Below are positions 50,260 to 59,644 of a stretch of 64,000 nt of DNA, one piece after another (within the stretch, counting starts at the first letter, position 1; the number at the start of each line of letters is the position of its first letter). The notes beneath the pieces were generated by a model. The model ran no database searches and was not told the DNA's origin. It worked only from the letters and a program-made list of their open reading frames with translations. The stretch covers positions 1 through 64,000 of the forward strand of contig JAFWAC010000022.1 in NCBI GenBank assembly GCA_017507805.1, in the 5' to 3' direction. Source of the DNA: Clostridia bacterium (GTDB lineage Bacteria; Bacillota; Clostridia; Oscillospirales; Acutalibacteraceae). The translations under genes were made by a program, and so were the position numbers.

Positions 50260-52082
50260 TCATCCACATCGGTATAATCCGCCTCATAAACATTGGGGTC
50301 CGGATTACCGCCTGCCTCTGCAGTGGGGTCTGCCTGAGCGCCCTCGGGATTTGCTGCCTTGTAAATCTTTTCGCTTACAGCAAAAATCTCCTTTTGAAGC
50401 TCCTCCTGCTTTGCCTTGATGGCTTCAACATCCTCACCCTTTAAAGCTTCCTTTAAAGCCTCTTTAGCGGTCTCAATCTTAGCCTTTTCGTCATCAGAAA
50501 GCTTATCGCCAAACTCATTAACGGTCCTTTCGGTCTGATAAATCATCTGGTCGGCGTTGTTGCGAACATCAACAGCCTCACGGCGCTTTTTATCCTCAGC
50601 GGCATACTCCTCTGCCTCTTTTACAGCCTTATCAATATCATCCTTGGACATATTTGTGCTGGCGGTGATAGTGATGTCATTTTCCTTACCTGTGCCTAAA
50701 TCCTTAGCCGAAACATGAACAATACCGTTGGCATCTATATCGAAGGTTACCTCAATCTGGGGTACTCCGCGGGGTGCAGAGGCAATACCGTCCAGATGGA
50801 ACACACCGAGAGTTTTGTTATCCTTTGCAAACTCACGCTCACCCTGAAGCACATGAACCTCAACCGAGGTCTGACCGTCCGCCGCGGTGGAGAATATCTG
50901 ACTTTTTTTAGCAGGAATGGTGGTATTTCTGTCAATAACCTTTGTTGAAACACCGCCCATTGTCTCAATACCCAAGGAAAGGGGTGTAACATCGAGAAGC
51001 AGCAAGCCCTTAACATCACCGCCCAAAACACCTGCCTGGAGAGATGCGCCCAAGGCTACACATTCATCGGGGTTAATTCCCTTGAAGGGCTCTGTGCCCA
51101 TAAAGCTCTTAACAGCCTCTTGAACGGCGGGAATTCTTGAAGAACCGCCAACCATGAGAACCTTGTTGATTTCGCCCTTATTAAGACCGGAATCTGCCAA
51201 CGCCTGACGAACAGGTACCATTGTGGCATCAACCAAATCGGCGGTAAGCTCATTGAACTTAGCGCGGGTAAGGGTTGTTTCAAAGTGCTTGGGGCCGGTT
51301 GAGTCGGCAGTTATAAAGGGCAGATTAATGTCAGCCGTGGTCATGCCCGAAAGGTCAATCTTTGCCTTTTCTGCCGCTTCCTTTACGCGCTGCATAGCCA
51401 TTTTATCGCCCGAGAGGTCAATTCCCTGCTCAGCCTTAAAGGTGGCTACGATATAATCCATTACCCTCTTATCAAAGTCATCACCGCCCAAACGGTTGTT
51501 ACCGGCTGTTGCCAAAACCTCCTGAACACCGTCACCCATTTCGATGATGGACACATCGAAGGTACCGCCGCCGAGGTCATAAACCATAACCTTTTGGTCG
51601 TCCTCTTTATCAATACTGTAAGCCAAAGCGGCTGCAGTGGGCTCGTTGATAATTCTCTTAACCTCAAGACCTGCAATTTTACCTGCGTCCTTAGTAGCCT
51701 GACGCTGTGCGTCTGTGAAATAAGCAGGAACAGTTATAACCGCTTCGGTTACTGTCTGACCAAGGTATGCCTCGGCATCAGCCTTGAGCTTCTGCAAAAT
51801 AATAGCAGAAATTTCCTGTGGGGTATACTTCTTACCGTCTATCTCAACGGTATAGGCAGTACCCATCTCGCGTTTGATAGAGCTGATTGTTCTGTCAGGG
51901 TTAGTGATTGCCTGACGCTTTGCAACCTGACCTACCATTCTTTCGCCTGTCTTTGAAAAAGCTACAACAGAGGGTGTGGTTCTTGCACCTTCAGCATTAG
52001 CTATAACTACCGGCTCGCCGCCTTCCATAACAGCAACGCAGGAGTTAGTTGTACCTAAGTCTATTCCTATAATTTTTCCCAT
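50250..52082 (-). CDS. dnaK: Molecular chaperone DnaK (Hsp70)
   Basis: The 610-residue Hsp70 has an N-terminal actin-like ATPase domain ([17 protein letters not shown]; the phosphate loop [31 protein letters not shown]) and a peptide-binding beta domain starting at [18 protein letters not shown]. The helical lid ends in [11 protein letters not shown]. Length and motifs are typical of Gram-positive DnaK. It lies 36 bases after grpE. Its stop codon is inside a perfect inverted repeat. Confidence 0.98.
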   Translation of the reverse strand: MGKIIGIDLGTTNSCVAVMEGGEPVVIANAEGARTTPSVVAFSKTGERMVGQVAKRQAITNPDRTISSIKREMGTAYTVEIDGKKYTPQEISAIILQKLKADAEAYLGQTVTEAVITVPAYFTDAQRQATKDAGKIAGLEVKRIINEPTAAALAYSIDKEDDQKVMVYDLGGGTFDVSIIEMGDGVQEVLATAGNNRLGGDDFDKRVMDYIVATFKAEQGIDLSGDKMAMQRVKEAAEKAKIDLSGMTTADINLPFITADSTGPKHFETTLTRAKFNELTADLVDATMVPVRQALADSGLNKGEINKVLMVGGSSRIPAVQEAVKSFMGTEPFKGINPDECVALGASLQAGVLGGDVKGLLLLDVTPLSLGIETMGGVSTKVIDRNTTIPAKKSQIFSTAADGQTSVEVHVLQGEREFAKDNKTLGVFHLDGIASAPRGVPQIEVTFDIDANGIVHVSAKDLGTGKENDITITASTNMSKDDIDKAVKEAEEYAAEDKKRREAVDVRNNADQMIYQTERTVNEFGDKLSDDEKAKIETAKEALKEALKGEDVEAIKAKQEELQKEIFAVSEKIYKAANPEGAQADPTAEAGGNPDPNVYEADYTDVDDDK

Positions 52083-52118
52083 TTTAAAAAACCTCCAAAT
52101 AAAATATATAAATTAGTT

Positions 52119-52658
52119 TTAATTTGCAACCTTAACCATAGCGGCACGGATAACCGTATCCCCTATTTTATAGCCCTTTTGAAGCACCTCAGCAATCACA
52201 TTCTCGCCAAAGGCTTCATCCTCGATGTGCATTACCGCTTCGTGCATTGTGGGGTTAAAAGCATCGCCCACAGCCGCAAGCTCAACAATTCCCAATCCCG
52301 ATGCCAGAGTTTCGAACTGTTTTATTATCATCTCAATACCCTTGATATAATCGGGACTTTCCTTATCTGCCGCAGATGCGCGGTCAATGTTATCAAGTAT
52401 GGGCAAAAGTGTTTTTATCACGCTTGCCTTGGCATACTCTGCAACCCCTGCGCGCTCGCGCTCAGTTCGCTTTTTGAAATTATCAAATTCAGCGGCTGTT
52501 CTTAACAACAGGTCATTTTTGGCTTCAAGCTCTGTCTTAAGCTTTTCAATTTCCGCCTGTGATTTTGATTTCTTTTCCTTTTTTTCCTTTTCGGGCTTTG
52601 CCGTTTCCTGAGACTGCTCATTCGCGGCGGCTTCGGTCTTTTTTGCTTCCCCTGCCAT
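52119..52658 (-). CDS. grpE: Nucleotide exchange factor GrpE
   Basis: The 179-residue dimeric exchange factor releases ADP from DnaK. The N-terminus is charged and disordered, followed by a long helix (KSQAEIEKLKTELEAKNDLL, RTAAEFDNFKKRTERERAG) and the C-terminal beta domain (DAFNPTMHEAVMHIED to KGYKIGDTVIRAAMVKV). The ATG at 52658 has GGAGG 10 bases upstream, overlapping the 3' end region of hrcA. It is spaced 5 bases after the hrcA stop. Confidence 0.95.
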   Translation of the reverse strand: MAGEAKKTEAAANEQSQETAKPEKEKKEKKSKSQAEIEKLKTELEAKNDLLLRTAAEFDNFKKRTERERAGVAEYAKASVIKTLLPILDNIDRASAADKESPDYIKGIEMIIKQFETLASGLGIVELAAVGDAFNPTMHEAVMHIEDEAFGENVIAEVLQKGYKIGDTVIRAAMVKVAN

Positions 52659-52663
52659 TAAAA

Positions 52664-53698
52664 TCAATCCTCCATATCCTTTTGTGCTTCTGTCATAATT
52701 TTGGTCAGCCTTTCGGCTGTATATTCAATTCCGGGCATTATATGCTCGTAGGACATTCTGTTAGGACCTATCACACCGACATAGCCCCTGTATTTATCTG
52801 CTCCGCTGAATTTGGCGGCGATTATAGTGTCGTTTTTAAGCTCACCGTAAACCGTATCCGTACCGAAAACCGCGCCAACCCCCTCGCCCACTCTTTCAAG
52901 AATGGATATTATCGGGTCTCGCTGTTTTACAAGATTAAGTATTCTTCTTGCCGAAGCATCGTCAGCGCAGATATTATACAAAGCACTTTCACCGCTTAAG
53001 GTAACATCCGCATCCGCAAGCCCTGCCGCAGTTTCAAAAACCGCCGTAAGCAACGGCATTAATTCCAATGCATAAAGCCCTGCGCCTGCAATTACACTTT
53101 GCATATAGGGCTTGGTAAGCTCACTCACCGCTTTGCCCTTAATGCGTTGCTCCACGATTGTATCGAAAAGCTTTTGCTGTTCACTACCGAAATTTCTTCC
53201 AAATCTGAAAACGCGGCTTCGCGTTCTGCCGTCATGCGTGATAACCAACAGCATAGCCGAATATTTACCTATCGGTAAAAGCTCAATCCTTTTTATTCTG
53301 GTGGGCTTTTCGGTGATAAGGCAGGCTATTGCCGGAAGCCCCGTAAAACGGGACAGCGCCTGTGCCGCGGCGGCAGGAATACCCTCCGGCTCGCAATTCA
53401 TACCGTCAAACGCGTTATCTATAAAAGCAACAACCTCACTTGTGGGCTGTGACCTGTGCATAAGGCTTTCTATATACATACGGTAGCCATTATTTGTAGG
53501 AACCCTTCCGGCAGAGGTGTGCGGCTGATGCAAAAAGCCGAGGGAGCAAAGCTCACTCATTTCGTTACGCAGAGTTGCAGAAGACGGTGCATTCTCCAAA
53601 AGGGCTGTAAGGTTTTTAGAGCCGACCGGCTCCCCTGTTTCTATATATGCCTTTATTATAGCTTTAAGCACCGCTTGCTTTCGGGGAGAAAGCTCCAT
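52664..53698 (-). CDS. hrcA: Heat-inducible transcription repressor HrcA
   Basis: This 344-residue repressor binds CIRCE. The N-terminal winged helix (LSPRKQAVLKAIIKAYIETG, EPVGSKNL, SSATLRNEMSELCSLGFLHQPHTSAGRVPT) is classic. The C-terminal GAF-like dimerisation part ends in IGPNRMSYEHIMPGIEYTA. The ATG at 53698 follows GAGGTGA; an 18-codon longer open frame overlaps CIRCE and is rejected. It is first in the heat-shock operon and represses itself through the CIRCE just upstream. Confidence 0.97.
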   Translation of the reverse strand: MELSPRKQAVLKAIIKAYIETGEPVGSKNLTALLENAPSSATLRNEMSELCSLGFLHQPHTSAGRVPTNNGYRMYIESLMHRSQPTSEVVAFIDNAFDGMNCEPEGIPAAAAQALSRFTGLPAIACLITEKPTRIKRIELLPIGKYSAMLLVITHDGRTRSRVFRFGRNFGSEQQKLFDTIVEQRIKGKAVSELTKPYMQSVIAGAGLYALELMPLLTAVFETAAGLADADVTLSGESALYNICADDASARRILNLVKQRDPIISILERVGEGVGAVFGTDTVYGELKNDTIIAAKFSGADKYRGYVGVIGPNRMSYEHIMPGIEYTAERLTKIMTEAQKDMED

Positions 53699-53718
53699 CT
53701 TATTCACCTCACTCGCAT

Positions 53719-53745
53719 TTAGCACTCTGTCACTTCGAGTGCTAA
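53719..53745. promoter_or_regulatory. CIRCE operator
   Basis: TTAGCACTC, a 9-base spacer, and GAGTGCTAA match the CIRCE consensus exactly. It lies between the promoter and the hrcA start, in the early transcribed region, the standard location for HrcA repression. Confidence 0.98.
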
Positions 53746-53753
53746 CAAACATT

Positions 53754-53781
53754 ATTATATGCCATTTTTTTCAAATGTCAA
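53754..53781 (-). promoter_or_regulatory. Sigma-A promoter of the heat-shock operon
   Basis: On the minus strand perfect TTGACA and TATAAT boxes are separated by 16 bases, immediately upstream of the CIRCE element. Confidence 0.85.
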
Positions 53782-53847
53782 TAGTTTTCAGAAAAATAAT
53801 TTGACTTTCCCTGACCTTTTACATTTTATTCACATTTAGATAAAAAA

Positions 53848-53880
53848 CACAGCCTTAAAAGCAAAGCCTTTAAAGCTGTG
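53848..53880 (-). terminator. Probable terminator of the esterase gene
   Basis: CACAGC with GCTGTG, plus inner TTAAA/TTTAA pairing, forms an imperfect hairpin just past the esterase stop. On the minus strand it is followed by TTTTTTAT. Confidence 0.6.
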
Positions 53881-53886
53881 AAGTTA

Positions 53887-54717
53887 TCATTTAAAAATAA
53901 GTCCAAGCCATTTTTTAAGGCTTGTAAGCCAAGCGTTATCGTATATAATTTCCTCGGTCAAATCATCAATTGTTTGCCTGTCGCAGGTGGAAAGACCGTG
54001 GTAGCCGTACGGATAAATATGAAGCTCCGCAGGGATATTATGCTTCAGCAATGCTCCTGCATATAAAAGACTGTTCATACAAGGAACACAATTATCCTGA
54101 GCAGTATGCCACAAAAATGCCGGCGGAGTGTTTTCTTTTACACAGCGGTCACAGGAAAAATAATCAAGCTCATCGCCCTCGGGATAACGACCTAAGAGGT
54201 TAATAAAGCTACCCTGATGTGCAACTTCGGGGTCTGCAGTTATAACCGGATAGCAAAGCACCGATGCATTAACCGCTTTACTTTCGGGGAAAACTGCCCG
54301 TACTTCTTTGCAATCGAACATTGTGGAATAATGCGCCGCAAGATGACCTCCGGCAGAAAAACCGATTATTGCTATTCTTTCGGTATCACAGTTCCATTTT
54401 TCACTGTTTGCATAAATAAGTTCCATAACAGCCGCAACCTCGCAAAGCTGTGTGGGAAAACGGTGGGGTGCTACCGAATATGTAATTATAAAAACATTAT
54501 AACCCTCAGGTAAAAAATTCAAAGCAATAGGCTCTGCCTCGCGCTGACTGCAAAAACCGTAACCGCCACCGGGACAAACTATCATACAAGGTCTTTTTTG
54601 ATTTTCCCTGTGCATCTCTGTCATATTATATGGCAGATACAGCTCCAATGTAGGATTAGCGCCATTTTCACCCAAAATAGGATAAAATTCTTTAAGTTCA
54701 AGCTTTTCGTATACCAT
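53887..54717 (-). CDS. Alpha/beta-hydrolase, acetyl-esterase-like
   Basis: The 276-residue protein has the hormone-sensitive-lipase/Aes-type oxyanion motif CPGGGYGFCS (a variant of HGGG), the nucleophile elbow IGFSAGGHLAAHY, an acid in HTAQDNCVPCMNS, and His in PYGYHGLSTCD. The family includes sugar-acetyl esterases used in polysaccharide degradation. No signal peptide is present. The ATG at 54717 follows AGAGGTAGG; an upstream extension of the open frame is rejected. It is a single-gene unit between the heat-shock operon and the ACT gene. Confidence 0.85.
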   Translation of the reverse strand: MVYEKLELKEFYPILGENGANPTLELYLPYNMTEMHRENQKRPCMIVCPGGGYGFCSQREAEPIALNFLPEGYNVFIITYSVAPHRFPTQLCEVAAVMELIYANSEKWNCDTERIAIIGFSAGGHLAAHYSTMFDCKEVRAVFPESKAVNASVLCYPVITADPEVAHQGSFINLLGRYPEGDELDYFSCDRCVKENTPPAFLWHTAQDNCVPCMNSLLYAGALLKHNIPAELHIYPYGYHGLSTCDRQTIDDLTEEIIYDNAWLTSLKKWLGLIFK

Positions 54718-54797
54718 AAACCTACCTCTTTCAAGTTTCTTTTTTTGAATATTAACACAATTCCTTATCTTAGTCAATTATAAAGTTTAAAATTTTG

Positions 54798-54826
54798 TTG
54801 ATATTAATCATCGGTTATGATAAAAT
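54798..54826 (+). promoter_or_regulatory. Promoter of the ACT/UPF0210 pair
   Basis: TTGATA and TAAAAT are separated by 17 bases, about 33 bases upstream of the ACT-gene start. Confidence 0.55.
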
Positions 54827-54858
54827 AATTCCAATATATTTAAAAGGGGTAATCTTTA

Positions 54859-55128
54859 ATGAAAACCGTAGTTTCTGTTATTGGCAAGGATGCTGTGGGA
54901 ATTATTTCTCAGGTCAGCGCCGTTTGTTCGGAATGCAACGCAAATATAGTCGATATTACACAGTCGGTTTTACAGGACATGTTTGTAATGGTGATGCTCA
55001 CCGAAATTTCCGAGCTTAAATGCACCTTTGCGGAATTTTCTGATAAAATGAAGGCTTTGGGCGAGAAAAATTCCCTTGACATAAGGGTTATGCATGAGGA
55101 TATTTTCAATTCAATGCACCGCATTTAA
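54859..55128 (+). CDS. ACT-domain protein (UPF0237 family)
   Basis: The 89-residue single ACT domain reads MKTVVSVIGKDAVGIISQVSAVC, then NIVDITQSVLQDMFVMVMLTEI, the pattern of glycine-cleavage-repressor-like UPF0237 proteins that bind small ligands. AAGGGG lies upstream. It is followed 18 bases later by a UPF0210 gene; the two occur together in many bacteria and archaea. The ligand is unknown. Confidence 0.92.
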   Translation: MKTVVSVIGKDAVGIISQVSAVCSECNANIVDITQSVLQDMFVMVMLTEISELKCTFAEFSDKMKALGEKNSLDIRVMHEDIFNSMHRI

Positions 55129-55146
55129 AAGCAGAGGTATACATAA

Positions 55147-56505
55147 ATGATAAATCTTAACGATATAATGGAAACCATAAATATGATTTCCGAGGAAAAT
55201 CTTGACATCCGCACCGTGACAATGGGCATTTCCCTGCTCGACTGTGCTGACTCTGACGCAAAGGCAGCCTGCGATAAAATCTATAACAAAATCACCCGTC
55301 TGGCAGGCAATCTTGTAAAGGTGGGCGAGGATATTGAGGGGCAGTACGGTATACCGATAATAAACAAAAGAATTTCGGTAACTCCGATTGCCATGCTTGT
55401 TGCCGCCTCGGGCGGTGACCCTGTGCTTTATGCAAAAACACTTCAGCGCGCCGCAGATGCTACAGGCGTTAATTTTATAGGCGGCTACTCTGCACTTGTA
55501 CACAAGGGCTTTTCCGCCGGTGACGAGGCTCTTATCCGTTCTATCCCCGAAGCCCTTTCGGTAACGAATAATATCTGTTCATCGGTAAATATAGGCTCAA
55601 CAAAATCAGGCATTAATATGGATGCGGTAAAGCTTATGGGACAAATCGTCCGCCAAGCAGCCGAAATCACTGCCGACCGCGACTGCATTGGATGTGCTAA
55701 ATTGGTTGTATTCTGCAACGCGGTTGAGGATAATCCTTTTATGGCAGGCGCTTTTCACGGCATAGGTGAGCCTGACTGTGTGGTTCATGTGGGTGTGTCG
55801 GGTCCCGGTGTTGTGCAGGCAGCATTAAAGAAATGTCCTGACGGGGATTTAGGTCAGCTTGCAGAAATCATCAAACGCACCGCATTCAAAATCACCCGTA
55901 TGGGGCAGCTTGTGGGTACAGAGGCTTCGCGCAGATTGAATGTGCCATTCGGTATTGTTGACCTTTCGTTAGCACCCACGCCGGCTGTCGGTGACTCGGT
56001 GGCTCACATTCTTGAGGAAATGGGACTTGAAACCTGCGGAACACACGGCACGACCGCCGCGCTTGCAATGCTTAACGATGCCGTTAAAAAGGGCGGCGTT
56101 ATGGCTTCATCATCTGTTGGCGGACTTTCTGGTGCTTTCATCCCCGTTTCAGAGGATGCAGGAATGATAGCCTCCGCACGCTCGGGTGATTTGGAGCTTT
56201 CAAAGCTTGAGGCTATGACCGCTGTTTGCTCGGTTGGTCTTGATATGATTGTAATTCCGGGCGAAACTCCGGCAGAGGTTATTTCGGCAATAATTGCAGA
56301 CGAAGCCGCAATAGGAATGGTAAACTCCAAAACCACCGCAGTAAGGGTTATACCTGCCATCGGGAAAAAGGTTGGCGAGGAGTTGGAATTTGGCGGACTT
56401 TTAGGCTCGGGACCGATAATGAAGGTCAATCTCAATAAATCACCAAAGAAATTCATTGACCGCGCCGGCAGAATTCCTGCGCCCCTGCAAAGCCTTAAAA
56501 ATTAA
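55147..56505 (+). CDS. UPF0210/DUF711 family protein
   Basis: The 452-residue protein matches UPF0210 over its full length: [62 protein letters not shown] and [15 protein letters not shown]. The fold is related to pyruvate-formate-lyase-like/glycyl-radical barrels, but no biochemical role is established. It forms a pair with the ACT gene upstream, suggesting ligand-controlled activity or complex formation. Confidence 0.93.
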   Translation: MINLNDIMETINMISEENLDIRTVTMGISLLDCADSDAKAACDKIYNKITRLAGNLVKVGEDIEGQYGIPIINKRISVTPIAMLVAASGGDPVLYAKTLQRAADATGVNFIGGYSALVHKGFSAGDEALIRSIPEALSVTNNICSSVNIGSTKSGINMDAVKLMGQIVRQAAEITADRDCIGCAKLVVFCNAVEDNPFMAGAFHGIGEPDCVVHVGVSGPGVVQAALKKCPDGDLGQLAEIIKRTAFKITRMGQLVGTEASRRLNVPFGIVDLSLAPTPAVGDSVAHILEEMGLETCGTHGTTAALAMLNDAVKKGGVMASSSVGGLSGAFIPVSEDAGMIASARSGDLELSKLEAMTAVCSVGLDMIVIPGETPAEVISAIIADEAAIGMVNSKTTAVRVIPAIGKKVGEELEFGGLLGSGPIMKVNLNKSPKKFIDRAGRIPAPLQSLKN

Positions 56506-56524
56506 CAATATCAGTCAGCGGATA

Positions 56525-57382
56525 TTACTTGCCGATTGTCTCAACCCTATGCTCTTTTCTGTATTTCAACGGTGATGTGCCGTACATATTTTTAAAGCAG
56601 TTGATAAAATATGCACTGTCACGAAATCCGCAGGATATTGCAATTCCGGTCACCGATGTATCGGTTTTTTCAAGCAGGTATCTGGCGCGTTCAAGGCGTT
56701 GTATGCGTATATATTTAGCGGCGGTCAGACCTGTGTGCTTTTTAAACATACGGCAAAAATAAGCTTCCTCATAATTAAATTTTTGGCTTACTGAATTTAC
56801 CGAAATATTTTTCGTGAAATTTGAATTTATGTAATTTATAACACTGTCAAATTTTTCGGCAGAGTGACTTGAGGGGCTGTTATTATCAATACAGCAATGG
56901 CAAAGCAGACCTAAAAGCCGATAAAGGCTACCCACAATTTCAAGGGTGTGATAATCGTTTCGGTTGACACTCATTTCAACAATATCAGAAGCTAAGCTTA
57001 CTATACGCGGCACATCTGTTTTCGCCTTGAAGCAGATGTGCCCGTTTAATATCTGCTCAAGATATTTTTGAACAGACAATGCTCCGTTATACAAGTCCTT
57101 GATATCGAACATTAAAACAAAATATTCCACACCGCCGTTGTCCGCTGCTCCGCTGTGAATAAATGTGGGAGATATGACGGAAAGCTCCCCTGCCCTTACC
57201 AAAACCTCCTCACCGTTACAGTTAAGCTTAAGGGTGCCCGATTTCACAAGATGCAGTTCAATTCGGTCATGCCAATGCGGCGGAAAGCCCTCTGTGTTTT
57301 CGTCCAAGCGAAAGTAAAGTATTTTTACAGCAGTTTCACCGTAAACCACGGGGGTCAATTCTTTTTTTGAGGTTAGCTTCAT
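56525..57382 (-). CDS. AraC-family transcription regulator with cupin sensor
   Basis: The 285-residue protein has an N-terminal cupin (PPHWHDRIELHLVKSGTLKL and EVLVRAGELSVISPTFIHSG) that probably binds a sugar. The C-terminal AraC DNA-binding domain has two helix-turn-helices (ISVNSVSQKFNYEEAYFCRM and VTGIAISCGFRDSAYFINCF, then YGTSPLKYRKEHR). The ATG at 57382 follows GGCGGTG. It is divergent from the isomerase/oxidoreductase pair that begins 123 bases away, its likely target. Confidence 0.92.
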   Translation of the reverse strand: MKLTSKKELTPVVYGETAVKILYFRLDENTEGFPPHWHDRIELHLVKSGTLKLNCNGEEVLVRAGELSVISPTFIHSGAADNGGVEYFVLMFDIKDLYNGALSVQKYLEQILNGHICFKAKTDVPRIVSLASDIVEMSVNRNDYHTLEIVGSLYRLLGLLCHCCIDNNSPSSHSAEKFDSVINYINSNFTKNISVNSVSQKFNYEEAYFCRMFKKHTGLTAAKYIRIQRLERARYLLEKTDTSVTGIAISCGFRDSAYFINCFKNMYGTSPLKYRKEHRVETIGK

Positions 57383-57505
57383 AATTACACCGCCTGTCAA
57401 TAAGTCAAAATCATATAATCTGAAATCAAAAAATTACAATTTTTATTTTCTTATATATGCTATCATAAACCTATAAAAAAATCAATGCTTTTGGAGGTTT
57501 AAATT

Positions 57506-58342
57506 ATGAAAATCGGTACGCTTGTCGTATTTGACAATGTTGACACCTTAGAAACTAAATTTCAGAAGCTGGTGGAATGCGGTTTTGACAACTGCCAGCT
57601 CAACTGTTGGATTCCCTCCCTGTTCACTGATGAAAACGCAGAATTTATTAACGGTCTTTGCAAGAAGTACGGAATTAAAATTTCGGCTTTCTGGTGTGGC
57701 TGGGAAGGTCCGTGTGTCTGGGATTTTTACGAGGGACAAATCACAATCGGCTTGGTTCCCGCTGAATTCAGACAAGTCCGCATTAAAAATCTTTGTGACG
57801 GTGCGGACTTTGCCAAGAAGCTTGGTGTAATAGATGTGGCAACCCACATGGGCTACATTCCCGAAAATCCGTTGGATGAAAATTTCAATACATTTTGTGT
57901 TGCAGTGCGAACTGTGGCTCAGCATTTAAAGAAAAACGGTCAGTACCTGCTGTTTGAAACAGGTCAGGAAACCCCCGTTACAATGATGCGTTGCTTTGAA
58001 AAGGTTGGTACAGATAACTTGGGTGTCAACCTTGATACTGCAAATCTCATTCTTTACGGCAAGGCAAATCCTGTTGATTCTCTCGATGTTTTCGGCAAAT
58101 ATGTCCGCAACCTTCATGCCAAGGACGGTCTTTACCCCACAGGCGGAAAATTTTTGGGTGCCGAAACCAAAATCGGTGAGGGTAAGGTTGACTTCCGCGG
58201 AGTTATCTCGGGACTTCACAAGCTTGGATACGCCGGATACATTACAATTGAGCGCGAAATCGAGGGTGAACAGCAGATTGCCGACATAATGGAATCAAAG
58301 GAATATTTACAAAATATAATTAACGAGGTTTACGGAGGTTAA
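57506..58342 (+). CDS. Sugar phosphate isomerase/epimerase family TIM-barrel protein
   Basis: The 278-residue xylose-isomerase-like TIM barrel shows metal-ligand strands YLLFETGQETPVTMM, GVNLDTANLILYG and VRNLHAKDGLYPTGG, and near the end KVDFRGVISGL and YITIEREIEGE. Members isomerise or epimerise sugars, inosose or keto-inositol compounds. GGAGG lies at good spacing. It starts an operon with a Gfo/Idh/MocA oxidoreductase 4 bases downstream, a pair typical of inositol- or unusual-sugar catabolism. Substrate unknown. Confidence 0.88.
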   Translation: MKIGTLVVFDNVDTLETKFQKLVECGFDNCQLNCWIPSLFTDENAEFINGLCKKYGIKISAFWCGWEGPCVWDFYEGQITIGLVPAEFRQVRIKNLCDGADFAKKLGVIDVATHMGYIPENPLDENFNTFCVAVRTVAQHLKKNGQYLLFETGQETPVTMMRCFEKVGTDNLGVNLDTANLILYGKANPVDSLDVFGKYVRNLHAKDGLYPTGGKFLGAETKIGEGKVDFRGVISGLHKLGYAGYITIEREIEGEQQIADIMESKEYLQNIINEVYGG

Positions 58343-58346
58343 AGCT

Positions 58347-59291
58347 ATGCTTAAGGTTGGTTTAGTCGGTGTTGGCGGAATAAGCGGTGCACATATTCCG
58401 GCTTGGCTCGGTTTAGAGGATACAGAGCTTGTTGCTCTTTGCGATATCCGTCCCGAACAGATGGAAAAATACCCGGATATAAGGCACTATACCGATTTTG
58501 ATGAAATGCTTGAAAAGGAAGATCTTGATATTTTGGATATTTGCCTTCCTACATATTTGCACGCAGACTTCTCGGTTAAGGCAATGGAAAAAGGAATAAA
58601 TGTTATCTGCGAGAAGCCAATTTCTCTGAAGCGCGAGGATGTTAAGCGCATATATGATACAGCAGAAAAGAACAATGTTAAATTTATGGTAGCTCAGGTG
58701 CTCCGTTTCTGGAGAGAATATGAATACCTTAAAAGCATTTATGAAAGCGGTAAGTACGGAAAGCTTCTTTCGGGCACTATGACAAGGCTCGGCAGTTATC
58801 CCTCCTGGAGCTGGGACGGTTGGATGATGGACGAAAAGCGCAGCGGTCTTGTACCCTACGACCTGCATATCCACGATTTGGATTTTATGGTTTACGCCTT
58901 CGGTGTGCCAAAAAATTCAAACTCCTTCCGTGCAAAACGGCCCGACCAGGATTTTATAAATGTTGTATATGAGTTTGATGACTTCTTTATCGGCTCAGAG
59001 GCTTCGTGGTATGCTTCCCCCTACCCGTTTTCTGCTAAATTCCGCTTCCAATTTGAAAAGGCGGTAATTGCCAACGAGGAAGGCGGTCTTAAAATCTACG
59101 AGCGAGACGGAAAGGTTATAGGACTTAACGAGGCTGCAACAGGAGATACGGGAGAAATCAATCTTCCCAAGAGCGATGCTTACGCCAATGAAATTATCTA
59201 TTTCGTTGATTGCGTCAAGAACAACCGTCCTGTTGAAAAAGTAAAACCATACCAGCTTGAAGCTGTTATAGACATACTTAACAGTCTTTAA
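58347..59291 (+). CDS. Gfo/Idh/MocA-family oxidoreductase
   Basis: The 314-residue NAD(P)-dependent dehydrogenase has an N-terminal Rossmann fold (LKVGLVGVGGISGAHIPAW), the conserved NVICEKPISLKRED block with the catalytic-domain Lys, and the C-terminal alpha/beta domain with DLHIHDLDFMVYAFG. It probably oxidises a sugar or polyol handled by the upstream isomerase. GGAGG overlaps the end of that gene. A terminator follows. Confidence 0.92.
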   Translation: MLKVGLVGVGGISGAHIPAWLGLEDTELVALCDIRPEQMEKYPDIRHYTDFDEMLEKEDLDILDICLPTYLHADFSVKAMEKGINVICEKPISLKREDVKRIYDTAEKNNVKFMVAQVLRFWREYEYLKSIYESGKYGKLLSGTMTRLGSYPSWSWDGWMMDEKRSGLVPYDLHIHDLDFMVYAFGVPKNSNSFRAKRPDQDFINVVYEFDDFFIGSEASWYASPYPFSAKFRFQFEKAVIANEEGGLKIYERDGKVIGLNEAATGDTGEINLPKSDAYANEIIYFVDCVKNNRPVEKVKPYQLEAVIDILNSL

Positions 59292-59309
59292 TAACAAACA
59301 AAAACAGTA

Positions 59310-59355
59310 GCACCTTATTTTATCCGCTGACCGATTGGCTGACGAAATAAGGTGC
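59310..59355 (+). terminator. Terminator of the isomerase/oxidoreductase operon
   Basis: GCACCTTATTT and AAATAAGGTGC form an 11-bp stem enclosing a 24-base structured loop, followed by GCTTTTTC. Confidence 0.75.
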
Positions 59356-59377
59356 GCTTTTTCAAATCGAGCACTTG

Positions 59378-59406
59378 TTGACAGTTCAACAGGCTTGTGC
59401 TATACT
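59378..59406 (+). promoter_or_regulatory. Strong sigma-A promoter ahead of the MarR remnant and thioesterase
   Basis: TTGACA and TATACT are separated by exactly 17 bases. The spacer starts with GTTCAAC, giving a small repeat with TTGACA that could be an operator half. The nearest intact gene starts about 240 bases downstream. Confidence 0.7.
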
Positions 59407-59454
59407 TATTGGGATTTTAACAGCTCAGCAGAGGCAATACAAAGGAATAAAGGT

Positions 59455-59623
59455 TTGAAACTTTCACCGTTTTATTAACAGAATAAGCCGCAATATCCGC
59501 AAAATCAAAAACACCAAAAGATATAGAAGCCCCCTTGTGCTGACCGATAAGGGCTTTGAGGTTGGCAAAAAATTTTCGATAAAATCGCACAAGCCTGAAA
59601 GCATTAACAAACCAAGCAAATAA
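59455..59623 (+). pseudogene. Probable remnant of a MarR-family regulator gene
   Basis: A TTG behind AAAGGAATAAAGG reads LKLSPFY and stops; one frame over the reading continues INRISRNIRKIKNTKRYRS and then PLVLTDKGFEVGKKF, which resembles the wing and following helix of MarR proteins (LTLTDKGREL-type). The normal helix-turn-helix between these parts is absent. Promoter, ribosome binding site, start and two in-order fragments with a frameshift and internal deletion suggest a decayed gene. The MarR assignment rests on one short motif and is tentative. Confidence 0.35.
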
Positions 59624-59644
59624 AATATAATGAGGATTTTAAGC

